Shown: positions 26,708-35,491, counted from the first letter of the stretch. The stretch: DNA of 64,000 nucleotides from Amycolatopsis sacchari (GCF_900114035.1 NZ_FORP01000024.1:44529-108528); one strand, 5' to 3'. The notes: generated by a model from the sequence alone, not told the origin. A program made the numbers and translations.

Positions 26708-27520
26708 GTGAAGCGACGGACTACTCCCCTGATCCTGTGTGCCGTGCTGATCGTCGCCGCGGTGGCGGCGTTCGTCCTCACGACGCAACGCTTCGGCAGC
26801 GATGACAGCGGGGAGCGGGCCGAGCAGGGGAGTCCCGGGGTCGCGGGAGCGCCCCCGCCGCAGCCCGCGTCGACCGAGGCCGCCGTGCTCAACGGCTGGC
26901 AGCTGGTCGCGGGCGACGACTTCAACGGCACCAAGATCGACACCAAGCGGTGGGACGTCTACGACGGCGCCAACTCGGTCGGCGAGACCTGGAGCAGGAA
27001 GCAGTGCACCGTGTCCGGGGGCGTGCTGACCCTGGCCGGCAGGGCCGACGACGCGGGGACGACGTGCGGGCTGTCCTGGAAGGGGGACCAGACCTTCGGC
27101 CGGTGGGAGGTGCGGGCGCGGCTGCCGGTGCCCGCCGACGCCAACTACGCCCCGACGTTCCTGCTCTGGGGCGCCGACGACCTGAACTTCCCCGAGGCGG
27201 GGGAGATCGACTTCTCCGAGACGTGGAACCCCGAGCGGCAGTTCGCCGAGAGCTGGCTGCACGGGCCGGGCAACCTCAAGGGCCCGTACATCAAGAGCAA
27301 CCCGGTGGACCTGATCCAGTGGCACAACTTCGGGGTGGACTGGCAGGCGGACAAGATCACCCTTTACCTGGACGGGCAGGTGTGGGGCGTCTACGACGAC
27401 CCGAAGTACATCCCGCAGACGCCCATGCACCTGGTGCTGCAGCTGAGCTTCGTGCGCAAGCACCCGGGCACGCCGGTCGCGACGACCGCGCAGGTCGACT
27501 GGGCGCGGGTGTACCGGTAG
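26708..27520 (+). CDS. GH16-family glycan hydrolase/transglycosidase, membrane-anchored
   Basis: A 270-residue protein. Residues about 6-26 (PLILCAVLIVAAVAAFVLTT) form an uncleaved or signal anchor, followed by a Pro/Ser-rich linker to about 60. The catalytic GH16 jelly-roll follows, with the exact signature E166-I-D-F-S-E171 (nucleophile E166, acid/base E171) and WKGDQTFGRWEVRARLPVP upstream. The family cleaves or re-ligates beta-1,3/1,4 glucans or galactans. With the GH39-like enzyme, it could release, shorten or crosslink the surface polymer outside the membrane. It closes the polysaccharide cluster. Confidence 0.92.
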   Translation: MKRRTTPLILCAVLIVAAVAAFVLTTQRFGSDDSGERAEQGSPGVAGAPPPQPASTEAAVLNGWQLVAGDDFNGTKIDTKRWDVYDGANSVGETWSRKQCTVSGGVLTLAGRADDAGTTCGLSWKGDQTFGRWEVRARLPVPADANYAPTFLLWGADDLNFPEAGEIDFSETWNPERQFAESWLHGPGNLKGPYIKSNPVDLIQWHNFGVDWQADKITLYLDGQVWGVYDDPKYIPQTPMHLVLQLSFVRKHPGTPVATTAQVDWARVYR

Positions 27521-27551
27521 GAGTGAGCACGGCCACAGCGGCGAGGCGAAA

Positions 27552-27569
27552 TAGTCAAGCGCTCAACTA
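27552..27569. promoter_or_regulatory. MarR-type operator upstream of the nitroreductase gene
   Basis: TAGTCAAG-CG-CTCAACTA is an imperfect palindrome whose right half equals the right half of the perfect site 31660-31677 before marR. TAGGTT at 27568-27573, overlapping its end, is a likely -10, so binding would block transcription. Confidence 0.7.
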
Positions 27570-27609
27570 GGTTGGTCGGGGTGGATCCTTTCCCGACCGA
27601 AGGAGAGAC

Positions 27610-28227
27610 ATGACCTCGACCGCCAGCCTGGCCGACGCACTGCACCTGCCCCAGGACGTGCAGGACCTGCTGTTCCGCGAAGCCCGCACGGCGAACACCT
27701 TCAGCGACGAGCCGGTCTCCGACGAGCAGATCCAGGCGATCTACGACCTCGTCAAGTGGGCGCCGACGTCGATGAACACCCAGCCGCTGCGCGCGCTCGT
27801 GGTCCGCACCCCCGAGGGCAAGGAGCGCCTGCTGCCGCACATGGCCGAGGGCAACCGCGCCAAGACCGCCGCGGCGCCGGTGACCGTCGTGCTCGCCGCC
27901 GACACCGACTTCCACGAGAACCTGCCGAAGACCTTCCCGCACAAGCCGGACGCGAAGGACATGTTCGCGGGCAGCGAGGAGGCCCGCGCCGAGTTCGCGA
28001 AGCTGAACTCGCTGCTGCAGGTCGGCTACTTCATCATCGGCGTGCGTGCCGCCGGCCTCGCCGCGGGCCCGATGACCGGGTTCGACGCCGAGGGCATCGA
28101 CAAGGAGTTCTTCGCCGACCGCAAGTGGCACTCCCTCGTCGTGGTCAACGTCGGCAAGCCGGGGGAGAACCCGTGGTTCGACCGCCTGCCGCGGCTGGAC
28201 TACGACGAGGTCGTCGAGGCCGTCTGA
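27610..28227 (+). CDS. RutE/HadB-like nitroreductase-family reductase (malonic semialdehyde reductase-like)
   Basis: A 205-residue FMN-dependent reductase preceded by GAAGGAGAG. It has the family start [16 protein letters not shown], the FMN-contacting [16 protein letters not shown] and ending [18 protein letters not shown], and ordinary RutE length. Annotated relatives reduce malonic semialdehyde or other small reactive carbonyls or nitro compounds with NAD(P)H. There are no other pyrimidine-degradation (rut) genes nearby, so detoxification is more likely than uracil catabolism. An upstream operator matches that of the MarR gene 4.1 kb away, so it is likely repressed by that regulator. Confidence 0.88.
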   Translation: MTSTASLADALHLPQDVQDLLFREARTANTFSDEPVSDEQIQAIYDLVKWAPTSMNTQPLRALVVRTPEGKERLLPHMAEGNRAKTAAAPVTVVLAADTDFHENLPKTFPHKPDAKDMFAGSEEARAEFAKLNSLLQVGYFIIGVRAAGLAAGPMTGFDAEGIDKEFFADRKWHSLVVVNVGKPGENPWFDRLPRLDYDEVVEAV

Positions 28228-28306
28228 TCTGCCCGGCCTGGCCGAAACCGGGTGGCGGACGGCGGATAGCATCGAAGGGTCGTCACTTCCGCAGAAGGAG
28301 CCCATC

Positions 28307-30376
28307 GTGAACCAGCCGTCGTCCGCCGCAACCGCCCCCGCCGCGAGCGTGGTGGTGCCGGCCGGGACCACGGCCGGCACCGCGATCAGGGAGGCGGGGC
28401 TGCCGACCAAGGGGCCGGAGACCATCGTCGTCGTCCGCGACCCGGAAGGCCGGCTGCGTGACCTCTCGTGGGCCCCCGAGGCCGACACCGAGGTCGAGCC
28501 GGTCGCCGCGAACACCGAGGACGGCCGCAGCGTCATCCGCCACTCCGCGGCCCACGTGCTCGCGCAGGCGGTGCAGCAGCAGTTCCCGGAGGCCAAGCTC
28601 GGCATCGGCCCGCCCGTCAAGGACGGGTTCTACTACGACTTCCAGGTCGAGACCCCGTTCACCCCGGAGGACCTGCAGGCGCTGGAGAAGCGCATGAAGC
28701 AGATCATCAAGGGGGCGCAGCAGTTCTCCCGCCGCCGCTTCGACTCCCCGGAGCAGGCGCGCGAGGAGCTGGCGGACGAGCCGTTCAAACTGGAGCTCAT
28801 CGACCTCAAGTCCGATGTGGACACAGTGGACACCTCGGAGGTGATGGAGGTCGACAATAGCGTTTCTGGCGAGCTGACCATCTACGACAACCTCGACCCG
28901 CGCACCAAGGAGCGCGTGTGGAGCGACCTGTGCCGCGGCCCGCACGTGCCCACCACCAAGTTCATCCCGGCGTTCAAGCTGACCCGCGTGGCCGCCGCGT
29001 ACTGGCGCGGGAACGAGAAGAACCCGCAGCTGCAGCGCATCTACGGCACCGCGTGGGAGTCCCAGGAGGCGCAGGACGCGTACCTGGAGATGCTCGCCGA
29101 GGCCGAGCGGCGCGACCACCGCAAGCTGGGCGCCGAGCTGGACCTGTTCTCCTTCCCCGACGAGATCGGCTCGGGGCTGCCGGTGTTCCACCCCAAGGGC
29201 GGGATCATCCGGCAGGAGATGGAGAACTACTCGCGGCAGCGGCACGTCGAGGCGGGCTACGAGTTCGTCTACTCGCCGCACATCACCAAGGGCACGCTGT
29301 TCGAGATCTCCGGGCACCTCGGCTGGTACCGCGACGGCATGTACCCGCCGATGCACCTCGACGCCGAGTACGACGAGGACGGCAAGGTCCGCAAGCCGGG
29401 GCAGGACTACTACCTCAAGCCGATGAACTGCCCGTTCCACGACCTGATCTTCGCCTCGCGCGGCCGGTCGTACCGGGACCTGCCGATGCGGCTGTTCGAG
29501 TTCGGCACCGTGTACCGGTACGAGAAGTCGGGCGTGATCCACGGCCTGACCCGTGCCCGCGGCTTCACCCAGGACGACGCGCACATCTTCTGCACCCAGG
29601 AGCAGGTGGGCGACGAGCTGAAGTCGCTGCTGGACTTCGTGCTGAACCTGCTGCGCGACTACGGGCTCAACGACTTCTACCTCGAGCTGTCCACCCGCAA
29701 CGACGAGAAGTACGTCGGCTCGGACGAGGTGTGGGCGCAGGCCACCGAGGTGCTGCGCGCGGCGGCGGAGTCCTCCGGGCTGGAGCTGGTGCCGGACCCG
29801 GGCGGCGCGGCGTTCTACGGGCCGAAGATCTCGGTGCAGGCCAAGGACGCGCTGGGCCGGTCGTGGCAGATGTCGACCATCCAGCTGGACTTCAACCTGC
29901 CGGAGCTGTTCAAGCTCGAGTACACCGCGGCCGACGGTTCGCGGCAGCGGCCGGTGATGATCCACCGCGCGTTGTTCGGGTCGATCGAACGGTTCTTCGG
30001 CGTGCTGACCGAGCACTACGCGGGCGCGTTCCCGGCGTGGCTCGCGCCGGTGCAGGTGGTCGGCATCCCGATCGCCGACGACCACGTCGAGCACCTGCGG
30101 GGTGTCGAGAAGGCGTTGCGCGCCAAGGGGATCCGCGTCGAGGTCGACACCAGTGACGACCGGATGCAGAAGAAGATCCGCACCCACACCACGCAGAAGG
30201 TGCCGTTCCTGCTGCTGGCGGGCGCGAAGGACGTCGAGGCGGGTGCGGTGTCGTTCCGGTTCCGCGACGGCAGCCAGATCAACGGCGTCCCGGTGGCCGA
30301 CGCGGTCGAGGCGATCACGGGCTGGGTCGCCCGGCGGGAGAACACCTCGCCGAGCGCCGAGGTGTTCAAGGCGTGA
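28307..30376 (+). CDS. thrS: Threonine-tRNA ligase
   Basis: A 689-residue class II aminoacyl-tRNA synthetase from GTG 28307 (AGAAGGAG upstream). Order: N-terminal TGS domain (about 25-85), editing domain with [10 protein letters not shown] and the Cys-containing DLCRGPHVP, catalytic core with zinc Cys in [10 protein letters not shown], motif 2 [18 protein letters not shown], motif 3 [12 protein letters not shown], and C-terminal anticodon-binding domain. It charges tRNA-Thr. The TGS domain is preceded by about 15 extra residues rich in Ala/Val. The upstream gap is only 79 bp, too short for a T-box leader. Followed by the HIT gene as in mycobacteria. Confidence 0.97.
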   Translation: MNQPSSAATAPAASVVVPAGTTAGTAIREAGLPTKGPETIVVVRDPEGRLRDLSWAPEADTEVEPVAANTEDGRSVIRHSAAHVLAQAVQQQFPEAKLGIGPPVKDGFYYDFQVETPFTPEDLQALEKRMKQIIKGAQQFSRRRFDSPEQAREELADEPFKLELIDLKSDVDTVDTSEVMEVDNSVSGELTIYDNLDPRTKERVWSDLCRGPHVPTTKFIPAFKLTRVAAAYWRGNEKNPQLQRIYGTAWESQEAQDAYLEMLAEAERRDHRKLGAELDLFSFPDEIGSGLPVFHPKGGIIRQEMENYSRQRHVEAGYEFVYSPHITKGTLFEISGHLGWYRDGMYPPMHLDAEYDEDGKVRKPGQDYYLKPMNCPFHDLIFASRGRSYRDLPMRLFEFGTVYRYEKSGVIHGLTRARGFTQDDAHIFCTQEQVGDELKSLLDFVLNLLRDYGLNDFYLELSTRNDEKYVGSDEVWAQATEVLRAAAESSGLELVPDPGGAAFYGPKISVQAKDALGRSWQMSTIQLDFNLPELFKLEYTAADGSRQRPVMIHRALFGSIERFFGVLTEHYAGAFPAWLAPVQVVGIPIADDHVEHLRGVEKALRAKGIRVEVDTSDDRMQKKIRTHTTQKVPFLLLAGAKDVEAGAVSFRFRDGSQINGVPVADAVEAITGWVARRENTSPSAEVFKA

Positions 30377-30461
30377 GCGAAGCTTGCGAGCGAACCGTGG
30401 GCGCCACGCTGGCCGAGGTTGTGTGGCTGTCGCGGCTTGCCGCGTCCGTTGAGGAGGCCGC

Positions 30462-31004
30462 GTGAGCGAACCCGAGCTGGTGCCCCAGGACGGGGTGGGC
30501 GTCCCGGACGCGCTGCAGCGGCTGTGGACGCCGCACCGGCTGGCGTACGTGCAGGGGCAGGACAAGCCCGAGGGGGACGAGCCCGAGGGCTGCCCGTTCT
30601 GCCGCCTGCTCGGCCTGCCCGACGAGCAGGCGCTGATCGTCGCGCGTGGCGAGCACGTGTGGGCGGTGCTGAACCTCTACCCGTACAACCCGGGCCACCT
30701 GATGGTGCTGCCGTACCGGCACGTGGCGGACTACCCGGAGCTGACCGCGGAGGAGACGGCCGAGCTGGCGTCGTTCACGCAGCACGCGATGACGGTGATC
30801 CGCTCGGTGTCGGGGGCGCACGGGTTCAACATCGGCATGAACCAGGGCGAGATCGCGGGCGCGGGCATCGCCGCGCACCTGCACCAGCACGTCGTGCCCC
30901 GCTGGGGCGGCGACGCGAACTTCATGCCGGTGATCGGCCACACCAAGGTGCTGCCGCAGCTCCTCGGCGAGACCAGGGCGCTGCTCGCGAACGCCTGGAA
31001 GTGA
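30462..31004 (+). CDS. HIT-family nucleotide hydrolase/Ap4A phosphorylase-like
   Basis: A 180-residue protein from GTG 30462 with GAGGAGG ahead of it. It carries the histidine triad HLHQHVVPRW and the upstream NIGMNQGEIAGAGIAAH helix, plus a zinc-like CPFCRL pair. Its position between thrS and pgsA matches the mycobacterial gene whose product is a diadenosine tetraphosphate phosphorylase. The linkage makes sense because aminoacyl-tRNA synthetases produce Ap4A. Cytoplasmic. It ends just before a strong bidirectional terminator. Confidence 0.92.
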   Translation: MSEPELVPQDGVGVPDALQRLWTPHRLAYVQGQDKPEGDEPEGCPFCRLLGLPDEQALIVARGEHVWAVLNLYPYNPGHLMVLPYRHVADYPELTAEETAELASFTQHAMTVIRSVSGAHGFNIGMNQGEIAGAGIAAHLHQHVVPRWGGDANFMPVIGHTKVLPQLLGETRALLANAWK

Positions 31005-31011
31005 CCACGGA

Positions 31012-31041
31012 AAAGCCCCCTCCGCGCACGGAGGGGGCTTT
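31012..31041. terminator. Strong bidirectional hairpin terminator
   Basis: AAAGCCCCCTCCG (31012-31024) pairs with CGGAGGGGGCTTT (31029-31041) over a CGCA tetraloop. The A-run and T-run on the two sides let it serve both the HIT gene (+) and the convergent YceI gene (-). Confidence 0.9.
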
Positions 31042-31054
31042 CTCGCGGACGGGC

Positions 31055-31603
31055 TCAGGCCTGCAGGCCGGCCTCGATGTCCAGCTCGATCTTGACCTTG
31101 TCGCTGACGACGGCGCCCGGGATGGAGCCGCCGACGCCGAAGTCGCCGCGGCTGACCTCGGTCGAGGCCGAGATGCCCAGCACCTTGCTGCCCGGCGCCA
31201 TGCCGTCGCCGAAGCCGCCCAGGTCGGCCTTCAGGGTGACGGGCTTGGTGACGCCGTGGATGGTCAGGTCACCGTCGATGAAGAAGTCGCCGTCCTCGAC
31301 GCGGATGCCGGTCGAGGTGAAGGTGATGGTCGGGAACTTCTCGACGTCCAGGAAGTCCTCGCCGCGCACGTGCGCGTCGCGCTGCTCGTTGTTGGTGTCG
31401 ATGCTCGCGGCCTGGATGGTCGTGGTCACCGTCGAGTCGAGCACGTTCTCCGCGGTCACGATCGTGGTCTCGACCTGGTCGAAGCGGCCGCGGACCTTCG
31501 ACACGCCGAGGTGGCGCACGGTGAAGGTCACGTCGGAGTGCGTGGCGTCGATCTTCCAGGTGCCGGCGACGTAGCCGGGGATCTCGGTCGCGGGTGCGCT
31601 CAT
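31055..31603 (-). CDS. YceI-family lipid/isoprenoid-binding protein
   Basis: A 182-residue YceI-domain protein: TWKIDATHSDVTFTVRHLGV, SIDTNNEQRDAHVRG, FPTITFTSTGI and GDLTIHGVTKPVTL are the typical blocks. YceI proteins form a lipocalin-like barrel that binds polyisoprenoids or amphiphiles. No signal peptide is present, so this one is cytoplasmic, unlike many proteobacterial members. It is divergent from the MarR gene; the shared 91-bp region holds a perfect palindromic operator, so repression by that MarR is likely. Confidence 0.92.
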   Translation of the reverse strand: MSAPATEIPGYVAGTWKIDATHSDVTFTVRHLGVSKVRGRFDQVETTIVTAENVLDSTVTTTIQAASIDTNNEQRDAHVRGEDFLDVEKFPTITFTSTGIRVEDGDFFIDGDLTIHGVTKPVTLKADLGGFGDGMAPGSKVLGISASTEVSRGDFGVGGSIPGAVVSDKVKIELDIEAGLQA

Positions 31604-31659
31604 GGGAATCTCCTCGGTGGATCAGGTCTTGGGATGTCCGGAACGAACTCTAGCAACTC

Positions 31660-31677
31660 TAGTTGAGGGCTCAACTA
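31660..31677. promoter_or_regulatory. Perfect palindromic MarR operator between yceI and marR genes
   Basis: TAGTTGAG-GG-CTCAACTA is an 18-bp perfect inverted repeat. It sits where the -35 regions of both divergent promoters would be: TAGAGT (minus strand, 31647-31652) for yceI and TAGGAT (31682-31687) for marR. A near copy occurs at 27552-27569. Confidence 0.8.
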
Positions 31678-31681
31678 AGGG

Positions 31682-31687
31682 TAGGAT
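31682..31687 (+). promoter_or_regulatory. -10 element for leaderless marR transcript
   Basis: TAGGAT lies 7 nt before the ATG at 31695 and no ribosome binding site intervenes, the standard layout of leaderless actinobacterial mRNAs. Confidence 0.6.
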
Positions 31688-31694
31688 TGTCCGT

Positions 31695-32204
31695 ATGGCG
31701 GGAACCCGATGGCTCGACGACGAGGAACAACGCGTGTGGCGGAACTTCCTCGTAGCCGTGGACATGGTGCAGGGCCACGTCGACGGGCAGCTCCAGCGCG
31801 ACTCGGGCATGCCGCGCACCTACTACGAGGTCCTGGTCGTGCTGTCCGAGGCGCCCGGCCGCACGCTGCGCATGAGCGAGCTCGCCGAGCGCTGCCGCTC
31901 CTCCCGCAGCAGGCTCTCGCACGCCGTCGCGCGGCTGGAGGACAACGGCTGGGTCCGCAGGGACAACTGCGCCACCGACAAGCGGGGCGCCTTCGCGATC
32001 CTGACCAAGGAGGGTCTCGCCGCGATCGAGGCCGCCGCGCCGGGGCACGTCACGGCCGTCCGCGAGGCCCTGTTCGACGCGCTCACGCCCGAGCAGGTGC
32101 GGGCGCTCGGCGAGATCAGCCTCGCGATCCGTAACCGCCTGACTCCGCGCTGTGCCGCCGCGCGGGCCGCCTGCGAGGCCGAAGAGGCCTCTCCCGCGCA
32201 CTGA
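31695..32204 (+). CDS. MarR-family transcriptional regulator
   Basis: The ATG at 31695 (MAGTRWLDDEEQRVWRNF) gives 169 residues; a longer ORF reaching 31602 would cover the operator and promoter and is rejected. It has the MarR winged helix (LRMSELAERCRSSRSRLSHAVARLEDNGWVRRD) with wing TDKRGAFAILTKEG, and a C-terminal cysteine pair (PRCAAARAACEAEE) that might sense oxidants or electrophiles; that sensing is inferred. It is autoregulated through the adjacent palindrome and probably controls yceI and the RutE-like reductase gene. Confidence 0.92.
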   Translation: MAGTRWLDDEEQRVWRNFLVAVDMVQGHVDGQLQRDSGMPRTYYEVLVVLSEAPGRTLRMSELAERCRSSRSRLSHAVARLEDNGWVRRDNCATDKRGAFAILTKEGLAAIEAAAPGHVTAVREALFDALTPEQVRALGEISLAIRNRLTPRCAAARAACEAEEASPAH

Positions 32205-32303
32205 TCGCCACAGTTGGGCGCGCCGGGGCGTTATCCCCTGGTGGCGGGTCGATAGGCTGCGGGCGAACCACTCCTCTCACGCAGCCAGGTGACGTAGACA
32301 GCG

Positions 32304-32348
32304 ATGAGCCAGCAGGCCGAAAACCTTCCCCCGCAGATCCGATGCTGA
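32304..32348 (+). other. 14-codon upstream ORF overlapping the pgsA start
   Basis: ATG 32304 opens MSQQAENLPPQIRC and stops at TGA 32346-32348, inside the first codons of pgsA in another frame. It could be a translational coupling leader, or the trace of a one-base shift that cut the N-terminus off pgsA. No strong ribosome binding site precedes it. Confidence 0.35.
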
Positions 32349-32953
32349 ACATCTTCGCGCGCGCCTCCGTCTCCCGCGCACTCGATCCGCTCGCCCGCGT
32401 GCTGCTGCGCGCGGGCGTCACGCCCAACGTCATGACCGTCGTCGGCACCGCGGGTGCCATCGCGTGCGCGCTCGGCTTCTTCCCCAACGGGCTGCTGCTG
32501 TGGGGCACGTTCACGGTCTGGGGCTTCGCGATGCTCGACCTGCTCGACGGCGCCATCGCCCGCGCCCGCGGGCACGGCACCCCGTTCGGCGCCACGCTCG
32601 ACGCGACGTGCGACCGGCTCGTCGACGGCGCGTTGTTCGGCGCCATCGCGTGGTGGTGCTTCGTGGACAACGGCAACCTGCGCGCGGCGGGGGCGGCGCT
32701 GGTGAGCCTCGTGCTCGGGCAGGTGATCTCCTACGTCAAGGCGCGGGCGGAGGCGTCCGGCCTGAGCGCCGACGGGGGGCTGATCGAACGCGCCGAGCGG
32801 CTGATCATCGCGCTCGTCGGCACCGGGCTGGAGGGCTTCCACGTGCCCTACGCCGTCGAGGTCACCCAGTGGCTGCTCGCGGTGCTGTCCGCGGTGACGC
32901 TGGGGCAGCGGATGGTCGCGCTCGCCGCGTCCGCCCGGGAGGCCCATCCGTGA
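32342..32953 (+). CDS. pgsA: CDP-alcohol phosphatidyltransferase, probable phosphatidylinositol phosphate synthase
   Basis: A 203-residue integral membrane enzyme with the signature D-LL-DGAIAR-ARGHGTPF-GATLDATCD, matching D-x2-DG-x2-AR-x8-G-x3-D-x3-D. About six membrane helices. In actinobacteria the gene at this place between the HIT gene and the PIM acyltransferase makes phosphatidylinositol phosphate from CDP-diacylglycerol and inositol phosphate, the base for PIM lipids. It overlaps the acyltransferase start by 4 nt. The gene symbol follows the mycobacterial name. Confidence 0.92.
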   Translation: MLNIFARASVSRALDPLARVLLRAGVTPNVMTVVGTAGAIACALGFFPNGLLLWGTFTVWGFAMLDLLDGAIARARGHGTPFGATLDATCDRLVDGALFGAIAWWCFVDNGNLRAAGAALVSLVLGQVISYVKARAEASGLSADGGLIERAERLIIALVGTGLEGFHVPYAVEVTQWLLAVLSAVTLGQRMVALAASAREAHP

Positions 32954-33867
32954 CCCGGTTCTCCCAGCGTGTGAGCGATCTCGGGTACGCCGCCGGCTGG
33001 CGGCTGGTCCGGCGGGTGCCCCAGGGGCTCGCCGACGCCGCGTTCACGCTGGGGGCCGATTTCGCGGTGCGGCGGCGGGGTGCCGGGGTCGTGCAGCTGC
33101 GGCGCAACCTCGCGCGCGTCGTGCCCCAGGCGGGGCCCGCGGAGCTGGACGAGCTGACACGCCGGGCCATGCGGTCCTACGCCCGGTACTGGGAGGAGAC
33201 GTTCCGGCTGCCCGCGATGGACCTCGACGTGGTCCGGCAGCGGTTCTCGATCACCGGCGTGGAGAACATCGAGGCCGCGCTCGCCGAGGGCAACGGCGCG
33301 GTGATCGTGTTGCCGCACATGGGGAACTGGGACATCGCCGGGGTGTGGCTGGTCGGCTACGCGGGCTCGTTCACCACCGTCGTCGAGCGGTTGCGGCCCG
33401 AGTCGGTGTACCGCCGGTTCGTCGAGTACCGCGAGTCGCTGGGCTTCGAGATCCTGCCCGCGAGCGGGGGCACCGGCTCGTTCCGGCTGCTGCTGCAACG
33501 GCTGCGGGAGAACAAGCTCGTGTGCCTGGTGGGGGACCGCGACCTGTCGGGCTCCGGCGTGCCGGTCACGTTCTTCGGCGAGCGCACCAGGATGCCCGCG
33601 GGGGCGGCGCGGCTCGCGGTCAGCACCGGGGCAGCGCTGCTGCCGGTGGGTTCGTGGTTCACCGAGGACGGCTGGTCCGCGCGCGTGCACCCGCGGATCC
33701 GTGTCACCGCCCGCGCGGAGATCCCCGCCGCGGTGCAGGCGACCGCCGACATCTTCGCCGGGGACATCGCCGCGCACCCCGCCGACTGGCACATGCTGCA
33801 GAAGTTCTGGACCGCCGATCTCGGCGAGAGCGAGCCCGAACCCGCGGAGGAGGCGGCGGCCGGGTGA
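32950..33867 (+). CDS. Phosphatidylinositol mannoside acyltransferase (PatA-like)
   Basis: GTG 32950 overlaps pgsA by 4 nt and gives 305 residues. It is of the HtrB/LpxL acyltransferase family with the catalytic HX4D motif H-M-G-N-W-D (LPHMGNWDIAGVWLVGY), the GDRDLSGSGVPVTFFGE block and ADWHMLQKFW near the end. It transfers a fatty acyl chain from acyl-CoA to the mannose of PIM at the inner membrane surface. It lies between pgsA and pimA as in mycobacteria. No transmembrane helix, but a basic amphipathic N-terminus suits peripheral membrane binding. Confidence 0.92.
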   Translation: MTRFSQRVSDLGYAAGWRLVRRVPQGLADAAFTLGADFAVRRRGAGVVQLRRNLARVVPQAGPAELDELTRRAMRSYARYWEETFRLPAMDLDVVRQRFSITGVENIEAALAEGNGAVIVLPHMGNWDIAGVWLVGYAGSFTTVVERLRPESVYRRFVEYRESLGFEILPASGGTGSFRLLLQRLRENKLVCLVGDRDLSGSGVPVTFFGERTRMPAGAARLAVSTGAALLPVGSWFTEDGWSARVHPRIRVTARAEIPAAVQATADIFAGDIAAHPADWHMLQKFWTADLGESEPEPAEEAAAG

Positions 33868-35003
33868 AGATCGGCATCGTCTGTCCCTACTCGTTCGACG
33901 TCCCCGGCGGAGTGCAGGGGCACGTCGTGGACCTCGCGCGGGCCCTGATCGCCCGCGGCCACGAGGTGTCCGTGCTCGCGCCCGCCGACGACGACTCCGA
34001 CGTGCCGGAGTTCGTGCAGCCCGCGGGCAAGGCGCTCGCGATCCCGTACAACGGCTCGGTGGCGCGGCTGCAGTTCGGGCCGGTGTCCTACGCCCGCGTG
34101 CGAAGGTGGCTGCGCGAGGGGAACTTCGACGTGCTGCACCTGCACGAACCGGCCGCGCCGAGCCTGTCGCTGCTGGCGCTGAAGGTCGCGGACGGGCCGA
34201 TCGTCGCCACCTTCCACACCTCGACCCCGCGCTCGCGCACGCTTTCGGCCTTCCAGCCGGTGCTGCGCCCGCTGCTGGAGAAGATCACCGCGCGGATCGC
34301 GGTGTCGGCGCTGGCCCGGCGGGTGCAGGTGGAGCACTCGGGCGGGGACGCGGTGGAGATCCCCAACGGCGTGGACGCGGAGTTCTTCGCGCGGGCGTCC
34401 CCTTTGGACGGTTACCCGCGCGCGGGCGGCACGCTCGGTTTCGTCGGCCGGTTCACCGAGCCGCGCAAGGGGATGGACGTGCTGCTGGAGGCCGCGCGCC
34501 GGCTCCTGCCGGAGTACCCGGAGCTGAAGCTGCTCGTCGTCGGCCGGGGGGACGCCGACGAGCTGCGGCGGATGGCGGGCCCGCACCTCGCCCCGCACCT
34601 GGAGCTGCTCGGCCAGGTCGACGACGCGACGAAGGCCCGCGCGCTGCGCAGCGTGGACGTCTACTGCGCGCCCAACCTCGGCGGCGAGAGCTTCGGGATG
34701 ATCCTCACCGAGGCGATGGCGGCGGGCACGCCCGTCGTCGCGAGCGCGCTCGACTCGTTCCGGCGGGTGCTCGACGACGGCCGCGCGGGGGTGCTGACCC
34801 CGCCCGGTGACGCGGGCGCGCTGGCCGACGCGCTGCGCGAACTGCTGGGCGATCCGGCCCGGCGGAGTTCGCTGGCGGCCGCGGCGGGGGAGCGGGTGAC
34901 GATCTTCGACTGGTCGGTCGTGGTGGCGCAGGTGCTGCGTGTCTACGAGACCGCCGTCGCCGCCGACCCCCGCCGGGTCAGCGCCGAGGAGGCGGTGCAG
35001 TGA
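33864..35003 (+). CDS. pimA: Phosphatidylinositol alpha-mannosyltransferase (GT4)
   Basis: GTG 33864 gives 379 residues. N-terminal VKIGIVCPYSFDVPGGVQGHV carries the GDP/phosphatidylinositol-binding Gly-rich loop, and the GT4 EX7E motif is E-S-F-G-M-I-L-T-E. FVGRFTEPRKGMDVLLEAA starts the C-terminal GT-B domain. It transfers mannose from GDP-mannose to the inositol ring, the first PIM step. Overlaps the acyltransferase (4 nt) and the LemA-like gene (4 nt). Confidence 0.94.
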   Translation: MKIGIVCPYSFDVPGGVQGHVVDLARALIARGHEVSVLAPADDDSDVPEFVQPAGKALAIPYNGSVARLQFGPVSYARVRRWLREGNFDVLHLHEPAAPSLSLLALKVADGPIVATFHTSTPRSRTLSAFQPVLRPLLEKITARIAVSALARRVQVEHSGGDAVEIPNGVDAEFFARASPLDGYPRAGGTLGFVGRFTEPRKGMDVLLEAARRLLPEYPELKLLVVGRGDADELRRMAGPHLAPHLELLGQVDDATKARALRSVDVYCAPNLGGESFGMILTEAMAAGTPVVASALDSFRRVLDDGRAGVLTPPGDAGALADALRELLGDPARRSSLAAAAGERVTIFDWSVVVAQVLRVYETAVAADPRRVSAEEAVQ

Positions 35004-35491
35004 GCTGGCTCGTGGTGCTGCTCGCGGTCGTCGCCGCGGTGATCGTGCTCGGCGGGTTGTTCCTGGTGGCGACCGCGAACCGGCTCGACCGCCTGCACGT
35101 CCGGCTCGACGCGGGCTGGGCGGCGCTCGACGCGGCGCTGGCCCGGCGCGCCGTCGTCGCGCGCACGGTCGCGGCGGGTGCCCTGACCGGGGCGGAGGCG
35201 CTGGCGGTGGTGCAGGCCGCGGACGCGGCGGAAGCCGCCCCCCGCAGCGAGCGCGAGGACGCCGAAAACGAGCTGACGAAACGGCTTTCCGCCGTGGACC
35301 GCACGAGCCTGCCGCCCCGGCTCGCCGAGGAACTGGCCGACGCCGAACAACGCGTCGTCATCGCCCGCCGCGTGCACAACGACGCCGTGCGCGACACGCT
35401 CGCCCTGCGGCGGCGGCGCAAGGTGCGGTACTTCAAACTCGCGGGCACCGCCCCCCAGCCGCAGTACTTCGAAATCGTGGATCCAGCGTAG
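35000..35491 (+). CDS. LemA-like membrane-anchored protein
   Basis: A 163-residue protein from GTG 35000. The N-terminal helix (WLVVLLAVVAAVIVLGGLFLV) anchors it, followed by ANRLDRLHVRLDAGWAALDAALARRAVVA, which resembles the start of LemA helical bundles. The rest is helical and Ala/Glu/Arg-rich, ending with a conserved-looking RRRKVRYFKLAGTAPQPQYFE. Function is unknown. It overlaps pimA by 4 nt, which implies co-expression with the PIM genes. Confidence 0.72.
   Translation: MSWLVVLLAVVAAVIVLGGLFLVATANRLDRLHVRLDAGWAALDAALARRAVVARTVAAGALTGAEALAVVQAADAAEAAPRSEREDAENELTKRLSAVDRTSLPPRLAEELADAEQRVVIARRVHNDAVRDTLALRRRRKVRYFKLAGTAPQPQYFEIVDPA

Noticed and set aside
28228..28306. T-box riboswitch before thrS
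   Set aside because: Only 79 bp available and no T-box sequence or specifier stem was seen.
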